Made by a program: the position numbers and the translations under genes
Part shown: in pieces, positions 1 to 5,118 of the stretch
Layout: each line of letters opens with the position of its first letter
Numbering within the stretch: position 1 is the stretch's first letter
Notes under the pieces: model-generated
Told to the model about the DNA's origin: nothing
The model's input: only the letters and a program-made list of their open reading frames with translations
The model's database searches: none
Assembly (NCBI GenBank): GCA_028282865.1
Contig: JANQHA010000055.1
Coordinates: forward strand, 1 to 5,118
Length of the DNA stretch: 5,118 bases
Source of the DNA: Oligoflexales bacterium
Lineage (GTDB): Bacteria > Bdellovibrionota_B > Oligoflexia > Oligoflexales > CACXFL01
Direction of reading: 5' to 3'

Positions 1-481
1 GTCGTTCGCCGCTAGCTTTAAAAATCTGCTTGGCCACCAACCGTTCGAAAGTAAAGCCTACTCCCAGTAATCCAAATATCGCCCCCGAAGCACCAGCACT
101 GAGCCCCATGGTAAAGAGTGCGCTGCCAACCCCTCCGCCAATCCCCGATAGCAGATAGATCGCTAAAAACCACCACCCGCCCACCAGAGTCTCAATCTGG
201 CGTCCGATGTAGACCAGAGCCAGCGAATTAAGTCCGAAATGAATCAAACCAATATGAACGAACATGGGAGTAAAAAGCCGCCAATATTCTCCACGAATCA
301 GCCAGTAGGTGTCTTTAGCACCGTAGCGGACTAAAACATCTTCTGGAGGCAGGAATAAGGAGCCGCCTTCATACCACATCGCCACAAAAACCAGCGTATT
401 GATCAAAACGATACGCCCAGTCCATGTCTCCACAAGAAACCGAAAAACAGAATGCTTCGCAATAAAAGCAGAAGTAACCAA
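1..481 (-). CDS. Rhomboid-family intramembrane serine protease, C-terminus cut by window edge
   Basis: The visible 160 codons encode a polytopic membrane protein of the rhomboid family, which cleaves transmembrane substrates inside the bilayer. Hallmarks read from the sequence: the GEYWRLFTPMF segment (WR at residues 67-68), then H81 and N85 in HFGLN, matching the conserved His and Asn that help form the oxyanion hole, and the nucleophile motif GASG (residues 130-133, Ser132) followed by AIFGLLG. Hydrophobic segments lie near residues 22-36, 70-92, 103-121 and 128-145. The catalytic His of the later helix would lie beyond base 1, so activity cannot be confirmed. The start is set at TTG (481-479): an in-frame TAG lies two codons upstream, AAGGTG sits 9 bases before it, and no ATG occurs until residue 35, inside the first membrane helix. 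A GTG at residue 17 has no Shine-Dalgarno sequence. It begins 13 bases after the exported-protein gene and is probably cotranscribed with it. Family assignment is firm; the substrate is unknown. Confidence 0.93.
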   Translation of the reverse strand, partial: MVTSAFIAKHSVFRFLVETWTGRIVLINTLVFVAMWYEGGSLFLPPEDVLVRYGAKDTYWLIRGEYWRLFTPMFVHIGLIHFGLNSLALVYIGRQIETLVGGWWFLAIYLLSGIGGGVGSALFTMGLSAGASGAIFGLLGVGFTFERLVAKQIFKASGER

Positions 482-490
482 AAACTAAAT

Positions 491-496
491 CACCTT
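491..496 (-). promoter_or_regulatory. Ribosome binding site of the rhomboid gene (supports TTG start)
   Basis: AAGGTG on the minus strand lies 9 bases before TTG 481 and is one mismatch from AAGGAG. Its first two bases are the last two of the TAA stop of the preceding gene, which suggests translational coupling. It is the main reason for choosing the TTG start. Confidence 0.6.
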
Positions 497-917
497 AGAG
501 GATACGGTAGTCGCTTTGTGGGGCGTGCATATCTATATATTTAGACCCTCGCAGCTCGCGGTTAGAGTTCTTTCGAGACAGCATCCAAACCGGAGTCACT
601 CCCTGGACATGAGGTAAAAACAAAAGAACCTGAGACACCTCAGCTCTAGGACCATCTACTTTAATGACTTCAGCAGAGAGTCGAATCTTTTGCCCTTTGC
701 GAACCGAAAAGTGAACGTGATCGCTCTCTAGTTTTAATTCATCAAACTTTCCGCTTGGACTGACGCTTTTAAAAATAATCTCAAAAAAATCGTCTTGCCT
801 ACGCTCAATTGAAGTCACTTCGTAGCTGCCACCGATTTTAATCGGTTCAGAAACTGGATCAGCCTGAGCAGTCATAGGTACTAAAACTAAAATAAATAAA
901 ACCAACCTAATATTCAT
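495..917 (-). CDS. Small Sec-exported (periplasmic) protein of unknown function
   Basis: I do not recognise this 140-residue protein. It has a textbook signal peptide: Arg4, a hydrophobic core LVLFILVLV (residues 5-13), and a probable signal peptidase I site after AQA (residue 19, before DP). This leaves a mature protein of about 121 residues with no cysteine, so it is neither a lipoprotein nor disulfide-bonded. The mature part alternates short polar and hydrophobic stretches (GGSYEVTSIER, FFEIIFKSV, GQKIRLSAEVIKV, AEVSQVLLFLP), which suggests a small all-beta domain, possibly OB-like; that is inference. It ends in a charged tail closing with DYRIL. ATG 917 is preferred because AGGAGGT lies just upstream and the signal peptide then begins correctly. 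A GTG at 962 in the same frame would overlap hutH and add 15 residues ahead of the signal peptide. The gene starts 22 bases after hutH and ends 13 bases before the rhomboid start, so cotranscription is likely. Confidence 0.82.
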   Translation of the reverse strand: MNIRLVLFILVLVPMTAQADPVSEPIKIGGSYEVTSIERRQDDFFEIIFKSVSPSGKFDELKLESDHVHFSVRKGQKIRLSAEVIKVDGPRAEVSQVLLFLPHVQGVTPVWMLSRKNSNRELRGSKYIDMHAPQSDYRIL

Positions 918-919
918 AA

Positions 920-933
920 GACCTCCTAAGGTC
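920..933 (-). promoter_or_regulatory. Ribosome binding site within a small hairpin, before the exported protein
   Basis: On the minus strand AGGAGGT (927-921) lies 4 bases (counted from AGGAGG) before ATG 917. Part of it is in an inverted repeat: GACCT (933-929), loop TAGG, AGGTC (924-920). The 5-bp stem would pair half of the Shine-Dalgarno sequence. The hutH stop TAG (942-940) is only 6 bases upstream of the stem, so a ribosome terminating there could open it. The RBS is certain enough to fix the start; the regulatory effect is inferred. Confidence 0.55.
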
Positions 934-939
934 AACCGT

Positions 940-2487
940 CTAAAAAATATCTTTAGATTCACTTTCTATAACTCTATCAATCCCGCCGCCAAGAACCCAC
1001 TTCGAGACCTTCTCGATATCATTATGAAGCGATCTATCCGACTCCATATAAGGTGATATTGCCCTTACCTCAGAAAAAACTTTCTGTAAAAACACTCCAG
1101 GTTTTAACGGTACTAATAAATCTAAGCCCTGACAACCAGCAAGAAGCTCAATTGCAAGTATTTTTGACACATGTGAAGCAATTTTTCGCGCCTTTCGGGC
1201 AGCAATAGGGCCCATACTGACGTGATCTTCCATATCGGCCGAGGTAGGAATTGTATCAACGCAAGCTGGGTGGGTTAAAATCTTATTTTCCGATACCAAC
1301 GAAGCGGCAACCACATGAGGAATCATATAACCAGAATTAAGGCCGCTGTTTTGAGTGATAAATGGCGGCAAGCCGCTCAACTGAGAATTTGTTAATTTCA
1401 TGGTTCTTTGCTCAGATATGCTGCCAAGTTCAGCCAATGCGATGCCTAAAAAATCCATTGCCATAGCAACGGGCTGCCCATGAAAATTACCGCCACTAAT
1501 AATATCACCGTCATCAAAAGCCAGCGGATTATCAGTAACGCTGTTTAACTCATTATCTACAATATTTTTAACGTAGGTATGAGCATCTCGGCTGGCCCCA
1601 TGAACCTGGGCTGTACAACGGAAACTATAGGGATCTTGGACACGATTGCAATCAACATGGCTTTCCATAATATCGTCTTTATCACTAAAAATTTCACGAA
1701 TATTTTTAGCAACAACACTCTGCCCGTCTTGTCTTCTTATACTGTGAACCCGCTCATCAAAAGCACGCATCGTTCCGCGAACTGCGTCAAGGCTCACAGC
1801 ACAGATGACATCGGCTGCCCTCAGTAAAATCGCCGCCTCCTCAACTGCAAAAGATGCGATTGCTGACATAAAATGCGTACCGTTGATTAAGCTCAGACCT
1901 TCCTTCGGTCCCAAGCTTACTGGTTTTAATCCGGCTTTTTTAAGCGCAACTCCAGCTTCACAAAACTCCCCTTTATAGGAAACTTGGCCCTCACCTATCA
2001 AACTTAAAGCAATGTGAGCTAATGGAGCCAGATCACCAGATGCCCCGACGCTACCTTGCTCTGGCACTACAGGAATGACATTCTGCTCTGCCATATCCAT
2101 AACCAGTTTTACGACGTCCCAGCTTATGCCTGAGTGTCCAAGCATAAACGTATGAGCACGCAACAATAAAATAGCTTTCACAATAGAGTTTTCTAAAGGT
2201 TTGCCAACCCCACATGCGTGAGACCGAACTAAATTTTGCTGCAACTCCTGTAATTGCTCTTTCGCAATTCTAACACTCGAAAGAGAGCCAAATCCGGTAT
2301 TAATGCCATAGTAAGTGTTATCAGAATATGCCTTCTCTTCCACTAAGGCCCTGTACCGCCGAACCAAGTCTACAGCTTTTTCGTCACTGACAATCTTCGT
2401 ATCAGACATTTTTGCTAAAGCAACTAGATTTGCTGTATCCAAGCGGTCTCGGCCAAAACAAAATTTTTCATTAATAGCCTGCTTCAA
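940..2487 (-). CDS. hutH: Histidine ammonia-lyase (histidase)
   Basis: This enzyme deaminates L-histidine to trans-urocanate and ammonia, the first step of histidine degradation, in the cytoplasm. The 515-residue length fits the family. The electrophilic MIO cofactor forms from Ala149-Ser150-Gly151 in GSVGASGDLAPLAH. Other active-site residues line up with Pseudomonas putida histidase at a nearly constant offset of 7: Tyr60 (YGINTGFG), His90 in the RSHA motif, Asn202 (INGT), Tyr287 and Arg290 (QDPYSFR), and Glu420 in MEDHVSMG. The Ser-His pair at 89-90 and the EDHVSM motif favour histidase over tyrosine or phenylalanine ammonia-lyase and over MIO aminomutases, whose corresponding motif is typically NQDVVSM. 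The start is TTG 2487, with GAGGT 9 bases upstream overlapping the rpe stop; the next Met (residue 27) has no Shine-Dalgarno sequence and would clip the N-terminal region. It follows rpe by 12 bases. No hutU, hutI, hutG or hutC lies in the window. Specificity is inferred from motifs. Confidence 0.95.
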   Translation of the reverse strand: MKQAINEKFCFGRDRLDTANLVALAKMSDTKIVSDEKAVDLVRRYRALVEEKAYSDNTYYGINTGFGSLSSVRIAKEQLQELQQNLVRSHACGVGKPLENSIVKAILLLRAHTFMLGHSGISWDVVKLVMDMAEQNVIPVVPEQGSVGASGDLAPLAHIALSLIGEGQVSYKGEFCEAGVALKKAGLKPVSLGPKEGLSLINGTHFMSAIASFAVEEAAILLRAADVICAVSLDAVRGTMRAFDERVHSIRRQDGQSVVAKNIREIFSDKDDIMESHVDCNRVQDPYSFRCTAQVHGASRDAHTYVKNIVDNELNSVTDNPLAFDDGDIISGGNFHGQPVAMAMDFLGIALAELGSISEQRTMKLTNSQLSGLPPFITQNSGLNSGYMIPHVVAASLVSENKILTHPACVDTIPTSADMEDHVSMGPIAARKARKIASHVSKILAIELLAGCQGLDLLVPLKPGVFLQKVFSEVRAISPYMESDRSLHNDIEKVSKWVLGGGIDRVIESESKDIF

Positions 2488-2496
2488 CTCAACGAA

Positions 2497-2501
2497 ACCT
2501 C
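2497..2501 (-). promoter_or_regulatory. Ribosome binding site of hutH (supports TTG start)
   Basis: GAGGT on the minus strand lies 9 bases before TTG 2487. Its first two bases are part of the TGA stop of rpe (2502-2500), so terminating ribosomes pass directly over it and translational coupling is plausible. Confidence 0.55.
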
Positions 2502-3165
2502 ATCTTATTTCTTTCAAACTGGTGATTCGATTTTCACGATCTTGCGTATTGTAAATATAACTACCGGCAACCAGGACATCAGCACCGGCCTTAACTACGG
2601 CCGCTCCCGTCTCCTCGTTAATACCGCCATCAACCTCAATACGAACCTCACTTCGGCGCCCTAAAATTTTGAGCCGCTCATCAACGGCATTCACACGACT
2701 CGAGGCATCCGTTATAAATTTTTGACCGCCAAAGCCCGGATTAACCGACATTATCAAAACTAAGTCAACCTCCGGTAACAGTGGCCATAAAGACTCGATA
2801 GCTGTACCTGGATTAATCGCCACCCCAGCTTTAACTCCGCGGGCCTTTAGTGCGGAAACCAACCTATGTCCATGGGTTGCCGCTTCGATATGAAAGGATA
2901 AAACATCAGCTCCAGCATCAACATAGTCAAAAGCTACGTCCTCCGGGTTAGAAACCATGATGTGCACGTCGAGGGGGATTTTAGAGAATTTTTTAAGCGC
3001 ACGAACTAACGGTGGCCCATAGGTTAAGTTAGGTACAAAGTGTCCATCCATCACATCAACATGGTGCCAATCCGCCCCCTTTTGCTCTACATCACTAAGT
3101 TCCTCCGCAAGCCGGAGCGGATCTGCTGATAATAATGAAGGCGCCACTAATACAGAACTTGTCAT
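2500..3165 (-). CDS. rpe: Ribulose-phosphate 3-epimerase
   Basis: This enzyme interconverts D-ribulose 5-phosphate and D-xylulose 5-phosphate in the pentose phosphate pathway, as a metal-dependent cytosolic TIM barrel. The 221 residues match the family length. Visible signature residues: Ser10 in APSLLSAD, His35 and Asp37 in HVDVMDGHFVPNLT, His68 in DVHIMV, and the second catalytic Asp179 in EVDGGIN. His35, Asp37, His68 and Asp179 are the metal ligands, and the two Asp residues are the acid/base pair. The MSVNPGFGGQ loop (139-148) closes over the substrate, and the AGSYIY segment (200-205) belongs to the phosphate site. ATG 3165 overlaps the def stop as ATGA, and GAGGG (3176-3172) lies 6 bases upstream, inside the def coding end. 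Translation is therefore probably coupled to def. No residue is missing, and the assignment is secure. Confidence 0.97.
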   Translation of the reverse strand: MTSSVLVAPSLLSADPLRLAEELSDVEQKGADWHHVDVMDGHFVPNLTYGPPLVRALKKFSKIPLDVHIMVSNPEDVAFDYVDAGADVLSFHIEAATHGHRLVSALKARGVKAGVAINPGTAIESLWPLLPEVDLVLIMSVNPGFGGQKFITDASSRVNAVDERLKILGRRSEVRIEVDGGINEETGAAVVKAGADVLVAGSYIYNTQDRENRITSLKEIR

Positions 3166-3728
3166 GGCTCACCCTCTGTCACCAAGCTTCCTCGGCGCAT
3201 AATTTTTTTTCTAATCCGCATCGCTTTCATACGACTCATCCGAGTGATAAAAACAACTCCGTCTAAATGATCAATTTCATGCTGCAGGCAGATTGAAAGA
3301 AGCCCAGTCGCATGAACCTCAAACTCTTTGCCATTCTCATCTTTGGCGGTAACCCAAACCTCAGCTGCACGGTCAACAAAATCAAATATTTCTGGGAAAC
3401 TAAGGCAACCTTCTTGCGCCGATATCTTTCCCTCTTTTTTTGTAATAATCGGATTTACAAAAGTGAAACGTTTATTATGCCACCACTGCTTCGCATCTAA
3501 TTCATCATCATCGCTCTCGTAACGATTTTCAGCATAAGGAATTTCGATGGTAGTGATGCGCTTAAGAACACCGACTTGATTAGCTGCGAGGCCAATTCCG
3601 CTGTTAGCTTGCATGGTCTCGTGCATGTCCTCGATAAACTGCTTTAACTGATTATCAAAAGTTTCGACAGGTTCCGCTTTGGTTTCTAAGACTTTTGCTG
3701 GCCATGTAACAATATTTAACTGCGCCAA
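3162..3728 (-). CDS. def: Peptide deformylase, type-1-like, with an acidic insertion
   Basis: This enzyme removes the N-formyl group from nascent polypeptides at the ribosome exit and needs a bound Fe2+ or similar metal. All three family motifs are intact in the 188 residues: motif 1 GIGLAANQ (44-51), motif 2 EGCLS (106-110, metal ligand Cys108) and motif 3 HEIDH (150-154, ligands His150 and His154, catalytic Glu151). Motif 2 followed by FP is type-1-like. The spacing between motifs 1 and 2 is roughly 17 residues longer than I recall for the E. coli enzyme, owing to an acidic, tryptophan-containing stretch at about 65-87 (includes ESDDDELDAKQWW). The C-terminal tail is very basic (163-179), as expected for the ribosome-binding helix. 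The start is TTG 3728, with AGGAGG 5 bases upstream and no better codon. It is the first gene of the apparent operon and overlaps rpe by 4 bases. No fmt gene is adjacent. Confidence 0.96.
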   Translation of the reverse strand: MAQLNIVTWPAKVLETKAEPVETFDNQLKQFIEDMHETMQANSGIGLAANQVGVLKRITTIEIPYAENRYESDDDELDAKQWWHNKRFTFVNPIITKKEGKISAQEGCLSFPEIFDFVDRAAEVWVTAKDENGKEFEVHATGLLSICLQHEIDHLDGVVFITRMSRMKAMRIRKKIMRRGSLVTEGEP

Positions 3729-3733
3729 GACTT

Positions 3734-3739
3734 CCTCCT
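3734..3739 (-). promoter_or_regulatory. Ribosome binding site of def (supports TTG start)
   Basis: A perfect AGGAGG on the minus strand ends 5 bases before TTG 3728. Its strength may offset the weak initiation codon. Confidence 0.7.
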
Positions 3740-3772
3740 AAAAAATCTGCAGCCTCTTTTATGTTGGGAAAT

Positions 3773-3781
3773 CTTATATCA
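3773..3781 (-). promoter_or_regulatory. Candidate extended -10 promoter for the def operon
   Basis: The minus strand reads TGATATAAG here: a TGn extension followed by a hexamer one mismatch from TATAAT. Initiation would fall near 3765, giving a leader of about 37 bases with the AGGAGG of def. The -35 position 17 bases upstream (TCCATT, 3801-3796) matches poorly, so recognition would rely on the extended -10. It lies in the largest intergenic gap of the window (3729-3834), where a promoter would be expected. The matching was by eye only. Confidence 0.4.
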
Positions 3782-3814
3782 TAATTAAGGGATGGAATGG
3801 AATTGGAGAAGGTC

Positions 3815-3825
3815 GCTAATTTAGC
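3815..3825. repeat. Short palindrome in the def upstream region
   Basis: GCTAATTTAGC is an inverted repeat with 5-base arms around one central base, about 35 bases upstream of the candidate -10 and 10 bases past the stop of the small membrane protein gene. It could be an operator, or chance in AT-rich spacer DNA. Confidence 0.2.
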
Positions 3826-3834
3826 CAATAATAT

Positions 3835-4098
3835 CTATGCTTTACGATCCCCCTCGGACATCTCAGAAAAGGTTACCTTGGCTGTCTCAGCTATTTTCGA
3901 CCAAAGATCAGCAAGCTCTTCGTCAAGAAACTGTACGAAGGAGTTCTGAACTAACACGTCATTAGCATAGCTAAATATCGACCGCCCATTAATTGTGATT
4001 GAAAGAAAAAAGACCCAAAATATTCCAATAAAACTAACTCTTACAAACCATTTAACGAGATCGTTCATACAGTGCGCCCCCAATAATAGGTGATACAT
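3835..4098 (-). CDS. Small single-pass membrane protein of unknown function
   Basis: I do not recognise this 87-residue product. One strongly hydrophobic segment (about 21-36, VSFIGIFWVFFLSITI) follows Lys16 and Arg20, suggesting an N-in anchor with the remaining ~50 residues outside the cytoplasm. Residues 48-80 (VLVQN to SEM) could form an amphipathic helix with an acidic patch DEEL at 59-62. The tail is charged (EGDRKA). Two starts compete. ATG 4098 has GGAG 9 bases upstream. ATG 4068 (residue 11) has a run of five G (4081-4077) 8 bases upstream, which can pair with the anti-Shine-Dalgarno with one G-U wobble, and gives a more typical anchor beginning MNDLVKWF. The longer form is listed; the 77-residue form is nearly as likely. 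It lies alone between the lon terminator and the def operon, 106 bases before def. Coding status rests on the open frame, the RBS and a coherent membrane topology. Confidence 0.68.
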   Translation of the reverse strand: MYHLLLGAHCMNDLVKWFVRVSFIGIFWVFFLSITINGRSIFSYANDVLVQNSFVQFLDEELADLWSKIAETAKVTFSEMSEGDRKA

Positions 4099-4118
4099 CT
4101 ATTGTAACTCCGATCCAG

Positions 4119-4153
4119 AAAAAGAAAAACCCCTACGAGCTTTCTCGTAGGGG
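4119..4153 (-). terminator. Rho-independent terminator of lon
   Basis: On the minus strand a perfect 10-bp stem CCCCTACGAG / CTCGTAGGGG (4153-4144 and 4139-4130) encloses the tetraloop AAAG. It is followed at once by a T-rich tract TTTTTCTTTTT (4129-4119). It starts 34 bases after the lon stop. The opposite strand has only a short TTTT after the stem, so the site is directional, and there is no convergent gene to serve. Confidence 0.93.
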
Positions 4154-4187
4154 AGTTTTAAAGAACCAATTAAGTATATAAAGGGTT

Positions 4188-5118
4188 TTAGCTTGCTAAG
4201 TCGCTGCCCCCACCACTACCCTCTACAGGGCGAAATGGAATAGCGCTGGTAGACTTTTCCGCTGAAGCAAACATAACTGAGAATACCTCCTGGTAGTCCT
4301 TAGCAAACTCAACTTTAATACGTTTTTTAACGCTTTGTGGCAACTCATCAAAGTTAGGACGGTTCTTCTCTGGCACAATAACACGGACCAAGCCTTCGCG
4401 CTGCGCTGCCAAGACCTTTTCTTTCAAACCCCCAATAGCCAACACTTTACCGTGTAAGGTAATTTCTCCTGTCATCGCAGTTTTCTCTGTGGGGGCAACC
4501 CCGAGCAAAGCTGAAATCATTGAAGTAGCTAAAGCGATACCAGCACTTGGACCGTCTTTTGGAACAGCTCCTGCTGGGACATGCACATGAAGCTCGTCCT
4601 CGGCCAACACTTCTGGGTCAATTCCAAAATCTTCAACCCTTGAACGAATATAGCTTAAAGCAGCCTGAGCCGACTCCTTCATAACATCGCCAAGCTTGCC
4701 AGTAAGCACCAATCGGTGTTTACCCGATTTAATCAGGTTGGTTTCAATAGCTAGAACCTCGCCACCATATTGAGTGTAGGCCATACCTAGGCTGACACCA
4801 ACTGCAGCATCACCATGATAAAAATTATCACCATAACGATCAGCTCCTAAATGCTTTTGGATAAGCGCGGGAGTGAGTCGAATCTTAGGCTGAGTCTCCA
4901 AAGCTTCTTCTGCTTCAGCATATTGCCGAGCTATTTTACGGCAGACCGAAGCTATCTTCTTCTCCAGCCCTCGAAGGCCACTCTCTCTGGTGTAGGAGCC
5001 GATAATAGTGGCCACTGAGCCTTTACTAAAGACCACATCAGCTCCATCCAAACCATTTTCTTTGACCTGCTTAGGAATCAAATATTGGTTTGCGATAGTC
5101 ATCTTCTCTTCTTCAGTG
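4188..5118 (-). CDS. lon: ATP-dependent protease Lon (LonA), C-terminal part; N-terminus beyond window
   Basis: Lon is a cytoplasmic hexameric AAA+ protease that degrades misfolded and regulatory proteins. The frame is open to the right edge and begins TEEEKMTIANQYLIPKQ, clearly internal Lon sequence, so ATG 5102 is an internal Met and not a start. The visible 309 residues hold the end of the AAA+ lid, with the sensor-2 arginine in SGLRGLEKK (codon 4973-4971), and the whole protease domain: the GMAYTQYGGEVLAIE entry strand, the nucleophile in PKDGPSAG (Ser codon 4547-4545) and the Lys partner in GGLKEK (second Lys, 4418-4416). The 43-residue Ser-Lys spacing equals that of E. coli S679/K722. 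After the last conserved helix (EVFSVMF) a low-complexity tail of about 26 residues follows, containing GSGGGSDLAS at the very end. The N-terminal domain and Walker motifs lie beyond the window. A strong terminator follows, so lon ends its own transcription unit. Confidence 0.98.
   Translation of the reverse strand, partial: TEEEKMTIANQYLIPKQVKENGLDGADVVFSKGSVATIIGSYTRESGLRGLEKKIASVCRKIARQYAEAEEALETQPKIRLTPALIQKHLGADRYGDNFYHGDAAVGVSLGMAYTQYGGEVLAIETNLIKSGKHRLVLTGKLGDVMKESAQAALSYIRSRVEDFGIDPEVLAEDELHVHVPAGAVPKDGPSAGIALATSMISALLGVAPTEKTAMTGEITLHGKVLAIGGLKEKVLAAQREGLVRVIVPEKNRPNFDELPQSVKKRIKVEFAKDYQEVFSVMFASAEKSTSAIPFRPVEGSGGGSDLAS

Noticed and set aside
918..962. Upstream GTG start extending the exported protein by 15 residues
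   Set aside because: It would place basic residues and a second short hydrophobic stretch before a standard signal peptide, and the strong AGGAGGT belongs to the downstream ATG 917.
1579..1827. Plus-strand open frame of 82 codons inside hutH
   Set aside because: It lies wholly antisense to a well-conserved histidase, has no recognisable product and no convincing ribosome binding site.
940..2487. Tyrosine or phenylalanine ammonia-lyase, or a MIO aminomutase
   Set aside because: The SH selectivity pair at residues 89-90 together with EDHVSM is the histidase pattern; the other enzymes usually have NQDVVSM-like sequence and, for TAL/PAL, HL or FL at the selectivity position.
2490..2504. Tiny open frame ATGAGGTTTCGTTGA between rpe and hutH
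   Set aside because: Only four codons, starting at the rpe stop; more simply explained as the hutH Shine-Dalgarno region than as a leader peptide.
2315..2554. Plus-strand open frame of 79 codons across the rpe-hutH junction
   Set aside because: Antisense shadow of two real genes, with low-complexity Ser/Thr-rich content and no family resemblance.
3312..3522. Two overlapping plus-strand open frames inside def
   Set aside because: Both are antisense to intact deformylase motifs; two frames open over the same stretch is typical of chance.
4154..4187. TATA-rich plus-strand promoter between the lon stop and the terminator
   Set aside because: TATATA occurs but there is no good -35 and no plus-strand gene downstream; AT-rich spacer explains it.
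5100..5102. ATG as the start of a short Lon-like protein
   Set aside because: The frame stays open to the window edge and the preceding residues TEEEK match internal Lon sequence, so this is an internal Met of a partial gene.
1..5118. Mobile element, CRISPR array, tRNA or defence island
   Set aside because: I saw no regularly spaced repeats, terminal inverted repeats, transposase or integrase sequence, or tRNA cloverleaf; the genes are chromosomal housekeeping and envelope genes in one direction.

Overview
The window reads as a moderately AT-rich, densely packed piece of a Gram-negative bacterial chromosome. Every supportable gene lies on the minus strand, so transcription runs from the right edge to the left edge. 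The gene set (LonA protease, a type-1-like peptide deformylase, ribulose-phosphate epimerase, histidine ammonia-lyase, a Sec-exported protein with an AQA-type cleavage site, a rhomboid protease) and the protein style resemble a Bdellovibrio-like or other former 'deltaproteobacterial' lineage. That placement is an impression from memory, not something the sequence proves. No tRNA, rRNA, CRISPR array, insertion sequence or phage gene was found.

In order of transcription: the window opens inside lon (5118-4188), which holds the end of the AAA+ lid and the complete Ser/Lys protease domain. It is closed by a strong intrinsic terminator (4153-4119). Next comes a small, unrecognised single-pass membrane protein (4098-3835), whose start lies only about 20 bases beyond the terminator U-tract. 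A 106-base spacer with a plausible extended -10 promoter follows.

The rest is a tight five-gene run, very likely one operon: def (3728-3162), rpe (3165-2500, ATGA overlap with def), hutH (2487-940, 12-base gap), a small exported protein of unknown function (917-495, 22-base gap) and a rhomboid intramembrane protease (481 to beyond the left edge, 13-base gap). Three of the five genes (def, hutH, rhomboid) appear to start with TTG, each with a usable Shine-Dalgarno sequence.

Functionally this is a mixed housekeeping operon: N-terminal deformylation of new proteins, pentose-phosphate/Calvin-type epimerisation, the first step of histidine catabolism, and two envelope proteins. The odd member is hutH, which here has none of its usual hut partners. 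The exported protein and the rhomboid protease are the least understood part. I see no clear evidence of a new defence or mobile system. The main points to follow up are the orphan hutH in a def-rpe operon, the unknown exported protein next to a rhomboid, and the small membrane protein behind the lon terminator. No gene-free stretch exceeds about 110 bases.
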